Assembly: GCA_024178355.1 (NCBI GenBank)
Contig: JAMZNZ010000002.1
Location: 98,501-162,500 of the forward strand
Source of the DNA: Maricaulaceae bacterium EIL42A08
GTDB taxonomy: Bacteria > Pseudomonadota > Alphaproteobacteria > Caulobacterales > Maricaulaceae
Length of the DNA stretch: 64,000 nt
Direction of reading: 5' to 3'
A model generated the notes under the pieces. The model was not told where the DNA came from. It ran no database searches and saw only the letters and a list, made by a program, of their open reading frames with translations. Each line of letters begins with the position of its first letter. Position 1 is the stretch's first letter. A program made the translations under genes and the position numbers. Shown here piece by piece: positions 9,904-18,750 of the stretch.

Positions 9904-10049
9904 GTTGCCTGTAGTCTGGTCCCATTTGCCTGGAGGTCCATGGACCCCCAATTACATCTTATCAACACGCTGTTATCAGCGCGGCAGATTTATGGCGAGG
10001 CGCTGCGGTGTCTGCTAGCGTACGTTAACGACTGATTTGGAGCCGCCTT
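9904..10049. promoter_or_regulatory. Divergent promoter region tamA / HtrA gene
   Basis: This is the 146-base spacer between divergently transcribed envelope-quality genes. It contains a CGCTG-TTAT-CAGCG inverted repeat (9968-9981) and a GTTAAC near 10024. The HtrA gene has a GGAG ribosome site 9 bases before its ATG. No promoter boxes could be assigned firmly. Confidence 0.45.
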
Positions 10050-11450
10050 ATGCGCGCGATACTGACCGCTTTATCCCTGTTGCTTGTCCCGGTGTTTTCA
10101 ACCGCCCTGGCCCAGCCAAATGGCGGATTTGCAGACCTGAATGACGCGCTTAGCCCGGCTGTTGTGAACATCGCCACGGCCAACCGGATCGGGGATGAAG
10201 ACGGCATGCCGGTCTTCCCGCCGGGCTCTCCGCTGGAGCGCTTCAATGACATGCTGGGCGATGGCCCGCGGGTGGAGCGCTCGCTGGGGTCGGGCTTCAT
10301 CATCACCACGGACGGGCTGGTGGTCACCAATCACCATGTCATTGACGATGCCGATGAAGTTGAGGTCGTGCTGCAGGATGGCCGCGTGCTGCCTGCTGAA
10401 ATCATTGGCCGCGATCCGGCGACCGATCTGGCGGTGCTGCGCGTGGATGCCGGTGAGCCGCTTCCCTTTGTGCGCTTTGGTGATAGCGACACGCTGCGTG
10501 TTGGTGAATGGGTGGTGGCCATCGGTAACCCCTTCGGGCTTGGTGGCTCGCTGACAGCCGGTGTGGTGAGTGCCCAGGGACGCGATATCGGCGGTCGCTA
10601 TGACGACTATGTTCAGACCGATGTGGCCATCAATTCGGGCAATTCCGGGGGGCCACTGTTTAATATGGATGGCGAAGTCATCGGGGTGAACACAGCCATC
10701 TTCTCGCCCACCGGGGCCAGTGTCGGCATCTCCTTCTCGATCCCCAGCCGGGTGGCTGAGCCGGTCGTGGAACAGCTGATCGAGTATGGCGAAACCCGCC
10801 GCGGCTGGCTGGGCGTCAATGTTCAGCCCGTCACTCAGGACATGGCCGATGCCATGGGCTTATCCAGCGCTCGCGGTGCCCTTGTCACCCGGATAGATCC
10901 AGAAGGCCCTGCAGGGGACTCCGATCTCGCCGTTGGCGACGTGGTTCTGGCGTTTGCCGAGCAGGCGGTCGCCGATGACCGCGCCCTGCCGCGGATAGTT
11001 GCCGCCACCGAACCAGGCTCCACAGTCGAAGTGGAGGTGTTTCGCCGGGGACAAGCTGTGACGCTGGAGGTCACGGTCGAGCGCTTGAACGAAGGCAACT
11101 CACCGGCTGCACCCGTTGGCGCAACACCGCGAGAGGACGCACCAGAAACCGGTGGTGATGACCTGTTTGGCCTTACACTTGAACCGCTTACCGACCAGCT
11201 GCGCCGCCGCTACCGGGTCCACCCGGACGCCGAGGGCCTGATCGTTACCGAGATCAACCCTGACAGCGATGCCGCTGGCAAGGTGCGCGTTGGCGACGTG
11301 GTTGAAGAGATTGCCTGGACCTCGGTTGAGGATCTTGATCAGGCTCGAGCCCTGGCTGAAGGGGCTAGCGAGGACGGCAGTCCAGTGCTGTTCAGCCTGA
11401 ACCGACAGGGTCAGTACGTGCTCCAGACGCTCCGCGCCGACGCCAGCTAA
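10050..11450 (+). CDS. Periplasmic serine protease, HtrA/DegP (Do) family
   Basis: 466 residues with a signal peptide (cleavage after ALA at about residue 21). The trypsin-like domain carries the full triad: H96 (VTNHHVID), D126 (ATDLAVL) and S199 (GNSGGPLF). Two PDZ domains follow, at roughly 255-345 and 370-460. This is the DegP/DegQ/MucD layout: degradation or chaperoning of misfolded periplasmic proteins. It is divergent from tamA and followed 25 bases later by a peptide-binding lipoprotein gene, probably in one transcript. Confidence 0.93.
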   Translation: MRAILTALSLLLVPVFSTALAQPNGGFADLNDALSPAVVNIATANRIGDEDGMPVFPPGSPLERFNDMLGDGPRVERSLGSGFIITTDGLVVTNHHVIDDADEVEVVLQDGRVLPAEIIGRDPATDLAVLRVDAGEPLPFVRFGDSDTLRVGEWVVAIGNPFGLGGSLTAGVVSAQGRDIGGRYDDYVQTDVAINSGNSGGPLFNMDGEVIGVNTAIFSPTGASVGISFSIPSRVAEPVVEQLIEYGETRRGWLGVNVQPVTQDMADAMGLSSARGALVTRIDPEGPAGDSDLAVGDVVLAFAEQAVADDRALPRIVAATEPGSTVEVEVFRRGQAVTLEVTVERLNEGNSPAAPVGATPREDAPETGGDDLFGLTLEPLTDQLRRRYRVHPDAEGLIVTEINPDSDAAGKVRVGDVVEEIAWTSVEDLDQARALAEGASEDGSPVLFSLNRQGQYVLQTLRADAS

Positions 11451-11475
11451 AGCCTTTATCTTACGGGGACATGAC

Positions 11476-13086
11476 ATGAAGCGATCTCTTTTCATCCTGG
11501 CCGCGGCGCTGGGTGTTTCGGCCTGCAGTGAGGGCGGCGGCACGGGCCAGATTGAGCGGCTTGAAAGCGGCGTCATCTATCGCAACGAAGGACCGGAGAT
11601 CAGCACCGTTGACCCCCACCAGGCCGATGGCACCTGGGCTGAGCCGATCAACGGCGACATGTTTGTCGGCCTGCTGCGCCGGGGGCCCGACGGCATACCG
11701 GGCCCAGCACTCGCCACCGACTGGACGGTCAGTGAGGATGCGCTGACCTGGACGTTTTCAATGCGCGATGCGGTCTGGTCAGACGGGCGCGCGATCACCG
11801 CTGACGATGTGGTCTTCAGCCTGCGCCGGGCCGTCGATCCGGCAACCGCGGCGGCGTATGTGGAGGTCTATGGGCCCATCGAAAACGCTCGCGCGATCCT
11901 GTCTGGTCAGGCCGATCCGGACACGCTGGGTGTCACGGCGCTGGATGCTCGCACGGTCGAGATTCGCCTGTCCGAGCCGATGGCCTTCCTGCCCGAACTG
12001 CTGGCTGACAGCCGGGGAGCCGTGCTTCCTCAGCATGTGATTGAGGCCCATGGCGATGCCTGGGTTCAGCCCGCCAATATCGTTGTGAACGGTGCCTATA
12101 CGCTGGTTGAGCGCATCCTGGATCGCCAGACCGTGCTGCGCCGCAACCCGCTTTACTACGACAACGCAAATGTCTGTTTTGACGAGGTGTTCTACTTCCC
12201 GATCTCAGCGCCGGAGACCGCCGCGCGTCAGGCCCGGGCCGGTGAACTGGATATTGCCGCAGCGGTGCCCGCCAATATCGTGGCGCTGATTGAGACCGAG
12301 ATGCCGGGCCATATCAATCACGCCACACCACCGGCGACCTTTTACTTCCAGGCCAATACCGAAAGGGCGCCGTTTGATGACGTGCGTGTGCGCGAAGCGT
12401 TGGCGATTTCCATCGACCGGGAGTTTGCCTTCACCGAAGTCGTCACCTCCGGCATGCGGGTGGCAAACAGCCTTGTACCTGAAGGCCTGGCGGCGCCCTA
12501 TGAAGCGGCCCGGGTAACTTGGGCAGATGAGCCGCTGGAGGCCCGGCGTGAACGCGCGGTTGCGCTGCTCCGGGAGGCTGGCTTTGGCCCCGATAATCCA
12601 CTGCGGTTTGAATACTCCTACCCATCGGGCGGCGTGGCCAACCGGGTCGTGCCGGTGTTCCAGAATGACTGGAACAGTCTGGCCGACTGGGTTCAGGTCG
12701 AAATCTTCGGCGCTGAAGCGGCGGTCCACTACCAGAACCTGGGCGCGGGCGAGTTTGAAGCAGCGCTGGGCGGCTGGAGCGCGACGGTGCGCGATGTCTC
12801 CTACATGCTCGACGTAATCCGCGAAGGCTCAGTGGGTAATTTCCCGCGCTGGGTCAACGAAGATGCCAATGGGCTTCTGGCGCAGGCGGATCGGGAGCGG
12901 GATCCGGCTGTTCGAGCAGACCTGTTGCGTCAGGCAGAACAGATTGCGCTCGATGACTTCGCCATCGCGCCTTTCTACCATCCAGAGCGCGCTTGGATGG
13001 TGCATCCGCGTATCGAAGGCTGGGTCGGCGGCGCGGTCGAATACATGCCCACTACGCATTTGTGCCTGAGTGATGGTGAGGGGTAA
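11476..13086 (+). CDS. Peptide ABC transporter substrate-binding lipoprotein (OppA/SBP_bac_5 family)
   Basis: 536 residues. The N-terminus MKRSLFILAAALGVSAC is a lipoprotein signal with Cys17 as the likely lipidated residue. The body matches family 5 extracellular solute-binding proteins: ISTVDPHQADGTW near the start, then WSDGRAITADDVVFSLRRAV, and a C-terminal WMVHPRIEGW. It is most like oligopeptide-binding OppA. No permease or ATPase genes are adjacent, so it either uses a transporter encoded elsewhere or has a scavenging or chaperone role. Probably cotranscribed with the HtrA protease gene. Confidence 0.9.
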   Translation: MKRSLFILAAALGVSACSEGGGTGQIERLESGVIYRNEGPEISTVDPHQADGTWAEPINGDMFVGLLRRGPDGIPGPALATDWTVSEDALTWTFSMRDAVWSDGRAITADDVVFSLRRAVDPATAAAYVEVYGPIENARAILSGQADPDTLGVTALDARTVEIRLSEPMAFLPELLADSRGAVLPQHVIEAHGDAWVQPANIVVNGAYTLVERILDRQTVLRRNPLYYDNANVCFDEVFYFPISAPETAARQARAGELDIAAAVPANIVALIETEMPGHINHATPPATFYFQANTERAPFDDVRVREALAISIDREFAFTEVVTSGMRVANSLVPEGLAAPYEAARVTWADEPLEARRERAVALLREAGFGPDNPLRFEYSYPSGGVANRVVPVFQNDWNSLADWVQVEIFGAEAAVHYQNLGAGEFEAALGGWSATVRDVSYMLDVIREGSVGNFPRWVNEDANGLLAQADRERDPAVRADLLRQAEQIALDDFAIAPFYHPERAWMVHPRIEGWVGGAVEYMPTTHLCLSDGEG

Positions 13087-13110
13087 GGGCTGAAACGGTG
13101 CACGCCCAGT

Positions 13111-13206
13111 GTCATCCCCCGGTTTAGCCGGGGGACCCATTCTGTGAGGCCGGGGTTAGCCGCAAATCATCCAGCATGGATGGCCCGGACACACCGGGCC
13201 ATGACA
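13111..13206. repeat. Composite palindromic intergenic element with GTCAT/ATGAC ends
   Basis: The element begins GTCAT and ends ATGAC. It holds two hairpins: TCCCCCGG/CCGGGGGA (13115-13122 with 13128-13135) and ATGGCCCGG/CCGGGCCAT (13180-13188 with 13194-13202). This layout resembles the dispersed GTCATCCC-type palindromic repeats common in alphaproteobacterial intergenic DNA. It lies between two convergent genes, where it could also end transcription. Confidence 0.7.
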
Positions 13207-13225
13207 GCTATAGCCAGCGCCAGAC

Positions 13226-15472
13226 CTACTCCGCCGCGCGGGCTTCTGGCTCAGCGCCCATCAGGTCGGGCAGCCAGTTTTCGTAAGCCTGTTTCAGCGC
13301 GATCAGGTCAACGGCGTGACCACCATTGATCGAGATGAAGCGCCCACCGGCCAGGCCGATCACGCTGACCGGAACGGACTGGGCCTTGGCGTCGGCCAGC
13401 ATGGCCTCGGCGTTTTCAGCGCTGGCGGCAATCAGATAGCGGCCCTGGTCCTCGCCGAACATCCAGGCAAAGTGAGGCACGTTACCCTGATAGGCGAGCT
13501 TGATGCCCGTGCCGGAAGCGATGGCCATGTCCGCTGCTGCGCAGGCGAGGCCGCCATCGGACAGGTCATGGACAGCCTTGGCGCGGCCGGCGCGGATTTC
13601 ACCGCGCACATAGTCGCCATGGCGCTTTTCCGCGGCCAGATCAACGCGCGGGGCGTTGCCGGATTCCTTGCCTTCGATGTGGCGCATGTAGAGCGAAGCG
13701 CCGAGCTCACCCTTGGTCTCACCCACCAGCAGGATCACGTCGCCATCTTCCATGCAGCCAAAGCCGACGCGCTTGTCCATATCCGGGATCAGACCCAGAC
13801 CGCCCACCGCCGGAGTTGGCGGGATCGCCCGGCCATCGGTCTCGTTGTAAAGCGAGACATTGCCCGACACGACAGGGAAGCTGAGCACCTTGCAGGCCTC
13901 GGCCATGCCCTCAACACAGCCCACGAACTGGCCCATGATTTCAGGGCGTTCCGGGTTGCCGAAGTTTAGACAATCGGTGATCGCGATAGGGTCAGCGCCG
14001 ACAGCGGTGAGATTGCGCCAGGCTTCGGCCACGGCCTGCTTGCCGCCTTCATACGGGTCCGCAAAGCAGTAGCGCGGGGTGCAGTCGGTCGTGATAGCCA
14101 GCGCCTTGTTGGTGCCGTGAACGCGCACGATGGCGGCATCCGCCGGGTCTTCGGATGAAGCCGCCGTATCGGCCATCACGTGGCGGTCATACTGGCTCCA
14201 GATCCAGCGCTTGGACGCCATGTCCGGCGTCGCCATCAGCTGAAGAAGGGTCTCACCCAGGTGCTCTGGCTGGTGCAGATCGGACGGGTCGATCTGCGCG
14301 CGGGCCTCAGCCGGGAAGTGCGGGCGGTCGTATTTCGGGGCGTTCTCGCCAATGGGATCAAGCGGAAGGTCACAGACCACCTCGCCCTTGTGGCGCAGAA
14401 CCAGACGGCCGTGCTCAGCCGTCTTGCCGATGGTCGCGACGTCCAGATCCCACTTTTTAAAGATACGCTCGGCCACGTGCTCACGCCCGGGCTTCACGAT
14501 CATCAGCATGCGTTCCTGGCTTTCAGACAGCATCATTTCATAGGCTGTCATGGCCTCTTCGCGCTGGGGCACGTGATCAAGATCAAGCTCAATGCCCAGA
14601 CCGCCAGACGACGCCATCTCCACCGAGGAGGAGGTGAGGCCAGCAGCGCCCATGTCCTGGATCGAAGAGATGGCGTCTTCAGCCATCAGCTCCAGGCAGG
14701 CTTCGATCAGCTTTTTCTCGGTGAAGGGGTCACCAACCTGAACGGTCGGGCGTTTTTCTTCGCTACCCTCGCCGAACTCAGCCGAGGCCATGGTGGCCCC
14801 GTGGATGCCATCGCGGCCGGTCTTGGCACCGACATACAGCACCGGGAAGCCCGGCTCGCGCGCGGCGGCGGTGAAGATCTTGTCAGCGTCAGCCAGACCC
14901 ACGGCCATGGCGTTGACGAGGATATTCTCGTTATAGCCCTTATCAAAATTGGTCTCGCCACCCACCGTCGGCACGCCGACGCAGTTGCCATAGCCACCAA
15001 TCCCGGCGGTCACACCGGCCACCAGCTGGCGGGTTTTCGGGTGCTTGGGGTCGCCAAAGCGCAGCGCATTCATCAGCGCCACCGGGCGCGCGCCCATGGT
15101 GAAGACATCGCGCAGAATGCCGCCCACACCGGTCGCCGCGCCCTGATAGGGCTCGATGAAGCTGGGGTGGTTGTGGCTTTCCATTTTAAAGATGGCCGCC
15201 TGACCATCGCCGATATCGACAACGCCGGCGTTCTCGCCCGGACCATAGATGACCTTGTCACCGCTGGTCGGGAATTTTGCCAGATGCAAGCGCGAGGACT
15301 TGTAGGAGCAATGCTCCGACCACATGACCGAGAAAATCCCCAGCTCCACCAGGTTCGGTGCCCGGCCCAGCTCTTTAAGGATGATCTCATACTCATCAGA
15401 CGTCACATGCTCGAGGGCGATCTCTTCAGTGATGCCGTCGGCGTCGCGCTCTTCTGGTGCGATCTGGCTCAT
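13226..15472 (-). CDS. purL: Phosphoribosylformylglycinamidine synthase, large subunit PurL (small type)
   Basis: 748 residues, the length of the small PurL that works with separate PurQ and PurS. It begins with the [18 protein letters not shown] region and contains [32 protein letters not shown] and [16 protein letters not shown], typical of the ATP-binding synthetase halves. The enzyme converts FGAR, glutamine and ATP to FGAM in purine synthesis. Its start overlaps the purQ stop by four bases (ATGA), so the two are translationally coupled. Confidence 0.97.
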   Translation of the reverse strand: MSQIAPEERDADGITEEIALEHVTSDEYEIILKELGRAPNLVELGIFSVMWSEHCSYKSSRLHLAKFPTSGDKVIYGPGENAGVVDIGDGQAAIFKMESHNHPSFIEPYQGAATGVGGILRDVFTMGARPVALMNALRFGDPKHPKTRQLVAGVTAGIGGYGNCVGVPTVGGETNFDKGYNENILVNAMAVGLADADKIFTAAAREPGFPVLYVGAKTGRDGIHGATMASAEFGEGSEEKRPTVQVGDPFTEKKLIEACLELMAEDAISSIQDMGAAGLTSSSVEMASSGGLGIELDLDHVPQREEAMTAYEMMLSESQERMLMIVKPGREHVAERIFKKWDLDVATIGKTAEHGRLVLRHKGEVVCDLPLDPIGENAPKYDRPHFPAEARAQIDPSDLHQPEHLGETLLQLMATPDMASKRWIWSQYDRHVMADTAASSEDPADAAIVRVHGTNKALAITTDCTPRYCFADPYEGGKQAVAEAWRNLTAVGADPIAITDCLNFGNPERPEIMGQFVGCVEGMAEACKVLSFPVVSGNVSLYNETDGRAIPPTPAVGGLGLIPDMDKRVGFGCMEDGDVILLVGETKGELGASLYMRHIEGKESGNAPRVDLAAEKRHGDYVRGEIRAGRAKAVHDLSDGGLACAAADMAIASGTGIKLAYQGNVPHFAWMFGEDQGRYLIAASAENAEAMLADAKAQSVPVSVIGLAGGRFISINGGHAVDLIALKQAYENWLPDLMGAEPEARAAE

Positions 15473-16134
15473 TGGACACTCCCCATCACGCTTTCAAACA
15501 GCTTCACGCCATCGGTGCCGCCGTGCTTGGCATCCACGGCGCGTTCAGGGTGGGGCATCATGCCCAGCACATTACCGTTCGCGTTCGTGATGCCAGCGAT
15601 ATCGCGGGCCGAGCCGTTGGGATTATTGCCGTAGCGGAAGGCCACCTGGCCTTCGCCTTCCAGCCGGTCCAGCGTCTCGGTGTCAGCAAAGTAATTGCCG
15701 TCATGGTGCGCGATCGGGATGGTCAGCTCTTTGGTGTCGCCATAGCCCGAGGTGAACCGCGTCTGACTGGTTTCGACCAGCAGCGGCGCGCGCTCGCACA
15801 CAAAATGCAGGCCTTCATTGCGCATCAGCGCGCCAGGCAGTAGTCCCGCCTCGATCAAAATCTGGAAGCCGTTGCAGACGCCGAGAATCGGCACGCCCGC
15901 TTCAGCCTGTTTGATCAGGTCCGCGGTGATCGGCGAGCGGGCCGCAATCGCCCCACAGCGCAGATAATCTCCATAGGAGAACCCGCCAGGGACCATAATA
16001 AAATCAAGGCCTTCAGGCAGGCTGCTTTCGCCATGCCAGACCATGGTCGGTGCATGACCGGTGACACGCTCAATGGCCACCGCAGCATCGCGGTCGCAAT
16101 TGGAGCCGGGGTATACAATGACGGCACTTTTCAT
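15469..16134 (-). CDS. purQ: Phosphoribosylformylglycinamidine synthase, glutaminase subunit PurQ
   Basis: 221 residues, a class I glutamine amidotransferase. The nucleophile elbow is [20 protein letters not shown] (catalytic Cys) and the His/Glu pair is in [11 protein letters not shown]. It supplies ammonia to PurL. It lies four bases over the purL start; upstream on the same strand, a toxin-antitoxin pair separates it from purS, which is normally its direct neighbour. Confidence 0.97.
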   Translation of the reverse strand: MKSAVIVYPGSNCDRDAAVAIERVTGHAPTMVWHGESSLPEGLDFIMVPGGFSYGDYLRCGAIAARSPITADLIKQAEAGVPILGVCNGFQILIEAGLLPGALMRNEGLHFVCERAPLLVETSQTRFTSGYGDTKELTIPIAHHDGNYFADTETLDRLEGEGQVAFRYGNNPNGSARDIAGITNANGNVLGMMPHPERAVDAKHGGTDGVKLFESVMGSVQ

Positions 16135-16184
16135 GGCTGTGCGCTTTAGCAGGGTCCGCCGCGCTTGGCGAGATGGGAAGCGCG

Positions 16185-16475
16185 CTAATCCAGTCCCGGC
16201 GGCAGCTGACGCGTATGGAGGATGCGAAGGATCAGTATGTGATCGGTCTCGATCCTGTAAAAAAGCTTGTGACTTTGGACCACTGTGGATCGTACACCGC
16301 TAAACTCGGGGACCGAGGACGATGCCTCCGGAAAAGCTGCAAGGAGTTTAAGTCTCTCGGCAATCTTGTCCCGATATCGACCCGCCGCGGGAATACCGAA
16401 TTCAACGGCGCTTCGAAACAAGATCTCATCGAGGTCCAAGCTTGCTTGTTCGGAGAGCTTAATCTTTGGCGCCAG
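16185..16475 (-). CDS. parE: ParE/RelE-family toxin
   Basis: From CTG 16475 the protein is 96 residues: [19 protein letters not shown] at the start, [20 protein letters not shown] near the end. This is the ParE fold (helical hairpin, then four-stranded sheet with conserved R-I-L-H). No ATG exists at the expected position; the nearest standard alternative, TTG 16439, would delete the first beta strand. CTG 16475 sits behind GGGCGAGAAG and overlaps the antitoxin end by 17 bases, as usual for such pairs. ParE toxins inhibit gyrase; RelE relatives cut mRNA. The start choice is inference. Confidence 0.8.
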   Translation of the reverse strand: MAPKIKLSEQASLDLDEILFRSAVEFGIPAAGRYRDKIAERLKLLAAFPEASSSVPEFSGVRSTVVQSHKLFYRIETDHILILRILHTRQLPPGLD

Positions 16476-16713
16476 CTTCTCTCGCCCGAGCTATGGCCTC
16501 GTCAAAAACCTCATCTATAGATTTGTTACTGACGCCGCTATCGATGCCTTCCTGGATTAGACGGCGATACTCGGCCCACTTGCGCTTGGCTTCGTCGTCA
16601 CGGCGGATGAGGTCGCGAATATAATCGCTTGCGCTGGCATACTCACCCGACGCCACACGGTCATCCACGTGGGCTTTCAAGGCATCTGGCAAAGAGACAT
16701 TCATGGTGGCCAT
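16459..16713 (-). CDS. parD: ParD-family antitoxin (ribbon-helix-helix)
   Basis: 84 residues from ATG 16713 (MATMNVSLPDALKAHVDDRV). The N-terminal ribbon-helix-helix DNA-binding domain is followed by YASASDYIRDLIRRDDEAK, the family hallmark, and a charged C-terminal toxin-binding region. An in-frame upstream start at 16770 is rejected because it would translate the operator repeats. ParD binds and neutralises ParE and represses its own promoter; a matching repeat array lies 17-47 bases upstream. Confidence 0.87.
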   Translation of the reverse strand: MATMNVSLPDALKAHVDDRVASGEYASASDYIRDLIRRDDEAKRKWAEYRRLIQEGIDSGVSNKSIDEVFDEAIARAREAGAKD

Positions 16714-16729
16714 GGCGCGCTCCCGAAGC

Positions 16730-16761
16730 TGGCAATGGCAAATATTGCCATAAATTGCCAT
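16730..16761. promoter_or_regulatory. Probable parDE operator: paired TGGCAA half-sites
   Basis: Two direct TGGCAA units (16730-16735, 16736-16741) face two TTGCCA units (16745-16750, 16755-16760), including a perfect 7-bp inverted repeat ATGGCAA/TTGCCAT around a 3-base centre. It lies just upstream of parD. Arrays of short inverted half-sites are the usual binding sites of ribbon-helix-helix antitoxins, so autoregulation by ParD is likely. Confidence 0.65.
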
Positions 16762-16792
16762 GCGGACCAAGAGAGACGGGGCTTCGGACCGC

Positions 16793-17035
16793 TTAAGCGC
16801 TCAGCTCGATGTCGTAGTTTTCGATGACCGGGTTGGCCAGGAGCTTGTCGCACATCTCCGCGACGCGCTTCTGGGCTTCTTCGGCGTCGGCGGTTTCCAG
16901 ATCGATCTCGATGAACTTGCCCTGGCGCGCAGCGGAGACTTCCTCAAACCCCAGATGGTTGAGGGAGGTGGCAACAGCCTGGCCCTGGGGATCGAGAACA
17001 CCGGGCTTCAGGTAGACGTGAACGCGCGCTTTCAT
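16793..17035 (-). CDS. purS: Phosphoribosylformylglycinamidine synthase subunit PurS
   Basis: 80 residues, typical PurS. It starts [20 protein letters not shown] and contains [20 protein letters not shown], the family core. PurS bridges PurQ and PurL in the FGAM synthase complex and helps ammonia transfer. Its start overlaps the purC stop (ATGA). Its usual downstream partner purQ is here separated by parDE. Confidence 0.96.
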   Translation of the reverse strand: MKARVHVYLKPGVLDPQGQAVATSLNHLGFEEVSAARQGKFIEIDLETADAEEAQKRVAEMCDKLLANPVIENYDIELSA

Positions 17036-17793
17036 TTGTTTGCCTCGTCGAGATTGATGATCTGGGCGTCCTTGATGATGCCCAGGCGTCTGGCCACTTC
17101 TGCATAGGCCTCGGTCACATTGCCAAGGTCGCGACGGAAGCGGTCTTTATCCATTTTTTCGTTCGTGTCCATGTCCCACAGACGGCAGCTGTCCGGGCTG
17201 ATCTCGTCAGCCAGGATGACGCGCATCATGTCGTTCTGGTCATAGACGCGGCCAAACTCCAGCTTGAAGTCGACCAGGCGGATATTCGCAGCGGCAAAAA
17301 TCCCGCCCATGAAGTCATTCACGCGCAGCGCCATGGCCAGCATCTCGTCGATGTCCTGGGTGGTGGCCCAGTTGAATGCGGTGATATGCTCTTCAGACAC
17401 AAACGGGTCTTCCAGCTCATCGTTCTTGTAATAGAACTCAACGACGGAGCGGGGCAGGGGCTCGCCTTCGGTCAGGCCAAAGCGCTTGGCGATGGAGCCG
17501 GCGGCCACGTTGCGCACCACCACTTCCAGCGGAATGATCTCCACTTCGCGCAAGAGCTGCTCACGCATGTTCAGCCGCTTGATGAAGTGGGTCGGCACGC
17601 CGATCCGGTTCAGGTGGCCCATGATATATTCGCTGATGCGATTATTCAGGACACCCTTGCCCTCCAGCACGGCCTTCTTCTGGGCGTTGAACGCGGTGGC
17701 GTCGTCCTTGAAATAGGCAACCACCGTTCCCGGCTCAGGGCCTTCATAGAGGATTTTGGCTTTGCCTTCGTAGAGCTTCTTGCGGCGGGACAT
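17032..17793 (-). CDS. purC: SAICAR synthase PurC
   Basis: 253 residues from ATG 17793 ([20 protein letters not shown]). A longer in-frame start at 17934 is possible but would add a 47-residue basic extension unlike the family. Conserved stretches include [29 protein letters not shown], and [14 protein letters not shown]. The enzyme joins CAIR and aspartate in purine synthesis. It is the first gene of the minus-strand purine operon purC-purS-(parDE)-purQ-purL and is divergent from the zeta-subunit gene. Confidence 0.96.
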   Translation of the reverse strand: MSRRKKLYEGKAKILYEGPEPGTVVAYFKDDATAFNAQKKAVLEGKGVLNNRISEYIMGHLNRIGVPTHFIKRLNMREQLLREVEIIPLEVVVRNVAAGSIAKRFGLTEGEPLPRSVVEFYYKNDELEDPFVSEEHITAFNWATTQDIDEMLAMALRVNDFMGGIFAAANIRLVDFKLEFGRVYDQNDMMRVILADEISPDSCRLWDMDTNEKMDKDRFRRDLGNVTEAYAEVARRLGIIKDAQIINLDEANK

Positions 17794-17838
17794 GGGCGTT
17801 TCAATCGCTTTGGGGCCAGGTGGCCGGTCAAACAGTAA

Positions 17839-17861
17839 GCGGCCCGGATAGGCCGGGCCGC
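17839..17861. repeat. GC-rich hairpin in the purC leader
   Basis: A perfect 9-bp stem GCGGCCCGG/CCGGGCCGC (17839-17847 with 17853-17861) lies 46 bases upstream of the purC start and is followed by CGTGAC. It resembles the right half of the 13.1-kb palindromic element and may be a degenerate copy, or a leader hairpin of the purine transcript. Confidence 0.5.
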
Positions 17862-17988
17862 GCGCCGTGACAATACGCTGTCTCACCATTTTGTCGCAAC
17901 CGGGTGAATGTGCGGCTCTTATCCATTGAACCAAAGCGCGCAGACCGCTACTTGATTGGTAGAGTTTTTAATTACCAGCGGGGATGCC

Positions 17989-18312
17989 ATGTCCGGCTTT
18001 GACGATCGCGAAAACGCCTTTGAGAACAAATACGCCCACGATCAGGAGATCGAGTTCAAGGCGGTCGCGCGCCGCAACAAGCTGCTGGGCCTGTGGGCCG
18101 CTGAGCTGATGGGCATCGAGGGTGATGCCGCCGCTGACTACGCCAAGGAAGTCGTGAAGGCTGACTTTGAAGAAGCCGGTCACGAAGATGTCTTCCGCAA
18201 GGTGCGTGGTGATTTTGATGCTCGCGGCATTGAACAATCTGACCACCAGATCCGTCACAAGATGGAGCAGCTGCTGGAAGATGCGCGCGAGCAGGTTCGA
18301 AGCGAGGCGTAG
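17989..18312 (+). CDS. ATP synthase (F1) inhibitor zeta subunit, DUF1476 family
   Basis: 107 residues from ATG 17989 (MSGFDDRENAFENKYAHDQE). The four-helix DUF1476 pattern is clear: N-terminal FDDRE...FE.K.AHD, then KLLGLWAAELMG and KVRGDFDARG. In Paracoccus the zeta protein binds F1-ATPase through its N-terminus and blocks ATP hydrolysis. Its position beside purC is common in alphaproteobacteria. It is divergent from purC and directly precedes the DCC gene in the same frame. Confidence 0.88.
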   Translation: MSGFDDRENAFENKYAHDQEIEFKAVARRNKLLGLWAAELMGIEGDAAADYAKEVVKADFEEAGHEDVFRKVRGDFDARGIEQSDHQIRHKMEQLLEDAREQVRSEA

Positions 18313-18315
18313 CTC

Positions 18316-18750
18316 CTGACAGACCCCCTGCCATCGCTGGCTGAAGCGGACGGCAAGATCATTCTTGTCATGGACGGTGAGTGTGCCCTGTGTAGCTGGG
18401 GCGCACGCACTCTCGCCGCTCATGATCCTCGCGATGTGTTTCGCATCACTACGGTTCAGTCTGAAACCGGTTCAGCGCTCTTGCGCCACCACAAGCTTGA
18501 TCCGGACGATCCGTGGAGCTGGCTACTCATCGATGGCGAGGAGGCGCTGACGGGCTCTGACGCGATTATTCGTGCTGGCCGCCATATGTCCGCACCCTAC
18601 GGGCCGATTACGCAGATTGGCCGCATCCTGCCACGCTTCATCCGCGAGCCGATCTATAAATTCGTCGCCCGTAATCGCATCGCCTGGTTCGGGCGCGGCG
18701 ATCTGTGCGGCATTCCAGATGAGAAGCTGCGCGCAAAGCTGCTCGACTAG
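18316..18750 (+). CDS. DCC-family (DUF393) thiol-disulfide oxidoreductase-like protein
   Basis: Contains MDGECALCSW (usual DGxCxLC motif) and ends with RNRIAWFGRGDLCGIPDE, the DUF393 C-terminal signature. The first ATG (18370) falls inside the first beta strand; family members have several residues before the D-G-x-C motif. CTG 18316 gives a 144-residue protein with GKIILVMDGECALC and lies 8 bases after GAGG at 18304-18307, so I prefer it. It starts one codon after the zeta-subunit stop. Function is uncertain: a thioredoxin-like redox role is inferred for the family. Confidence 0.75.
   Translation: MTDPLPSLAEADGKIILVMDGECALCSWGARTLAAHDPRDVFRITTVQSETGSALLRHHKLDPDDPWSWLLIDGEEALTGSDAIIRAGRHMSAPYGPITQIGRILPRFIREPIYKFVARNRIAWFGRGDLCGIPDEKLRAKLLD

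Noticed and set aside
14180..15634. 484-codon plus-strand frame opposite purL
   Set aside because: High-GC antisense shadow of purL and purQ, with composition typical of such frames and no recognisable domain.
17877..17935. tRNA-like D-arm (GGTTCAATGGATAAGAGCC) on the minus strand upstream of purC
   Set aside because: The anticodon stem does not pair and there is no T-arm; not a tRNA.
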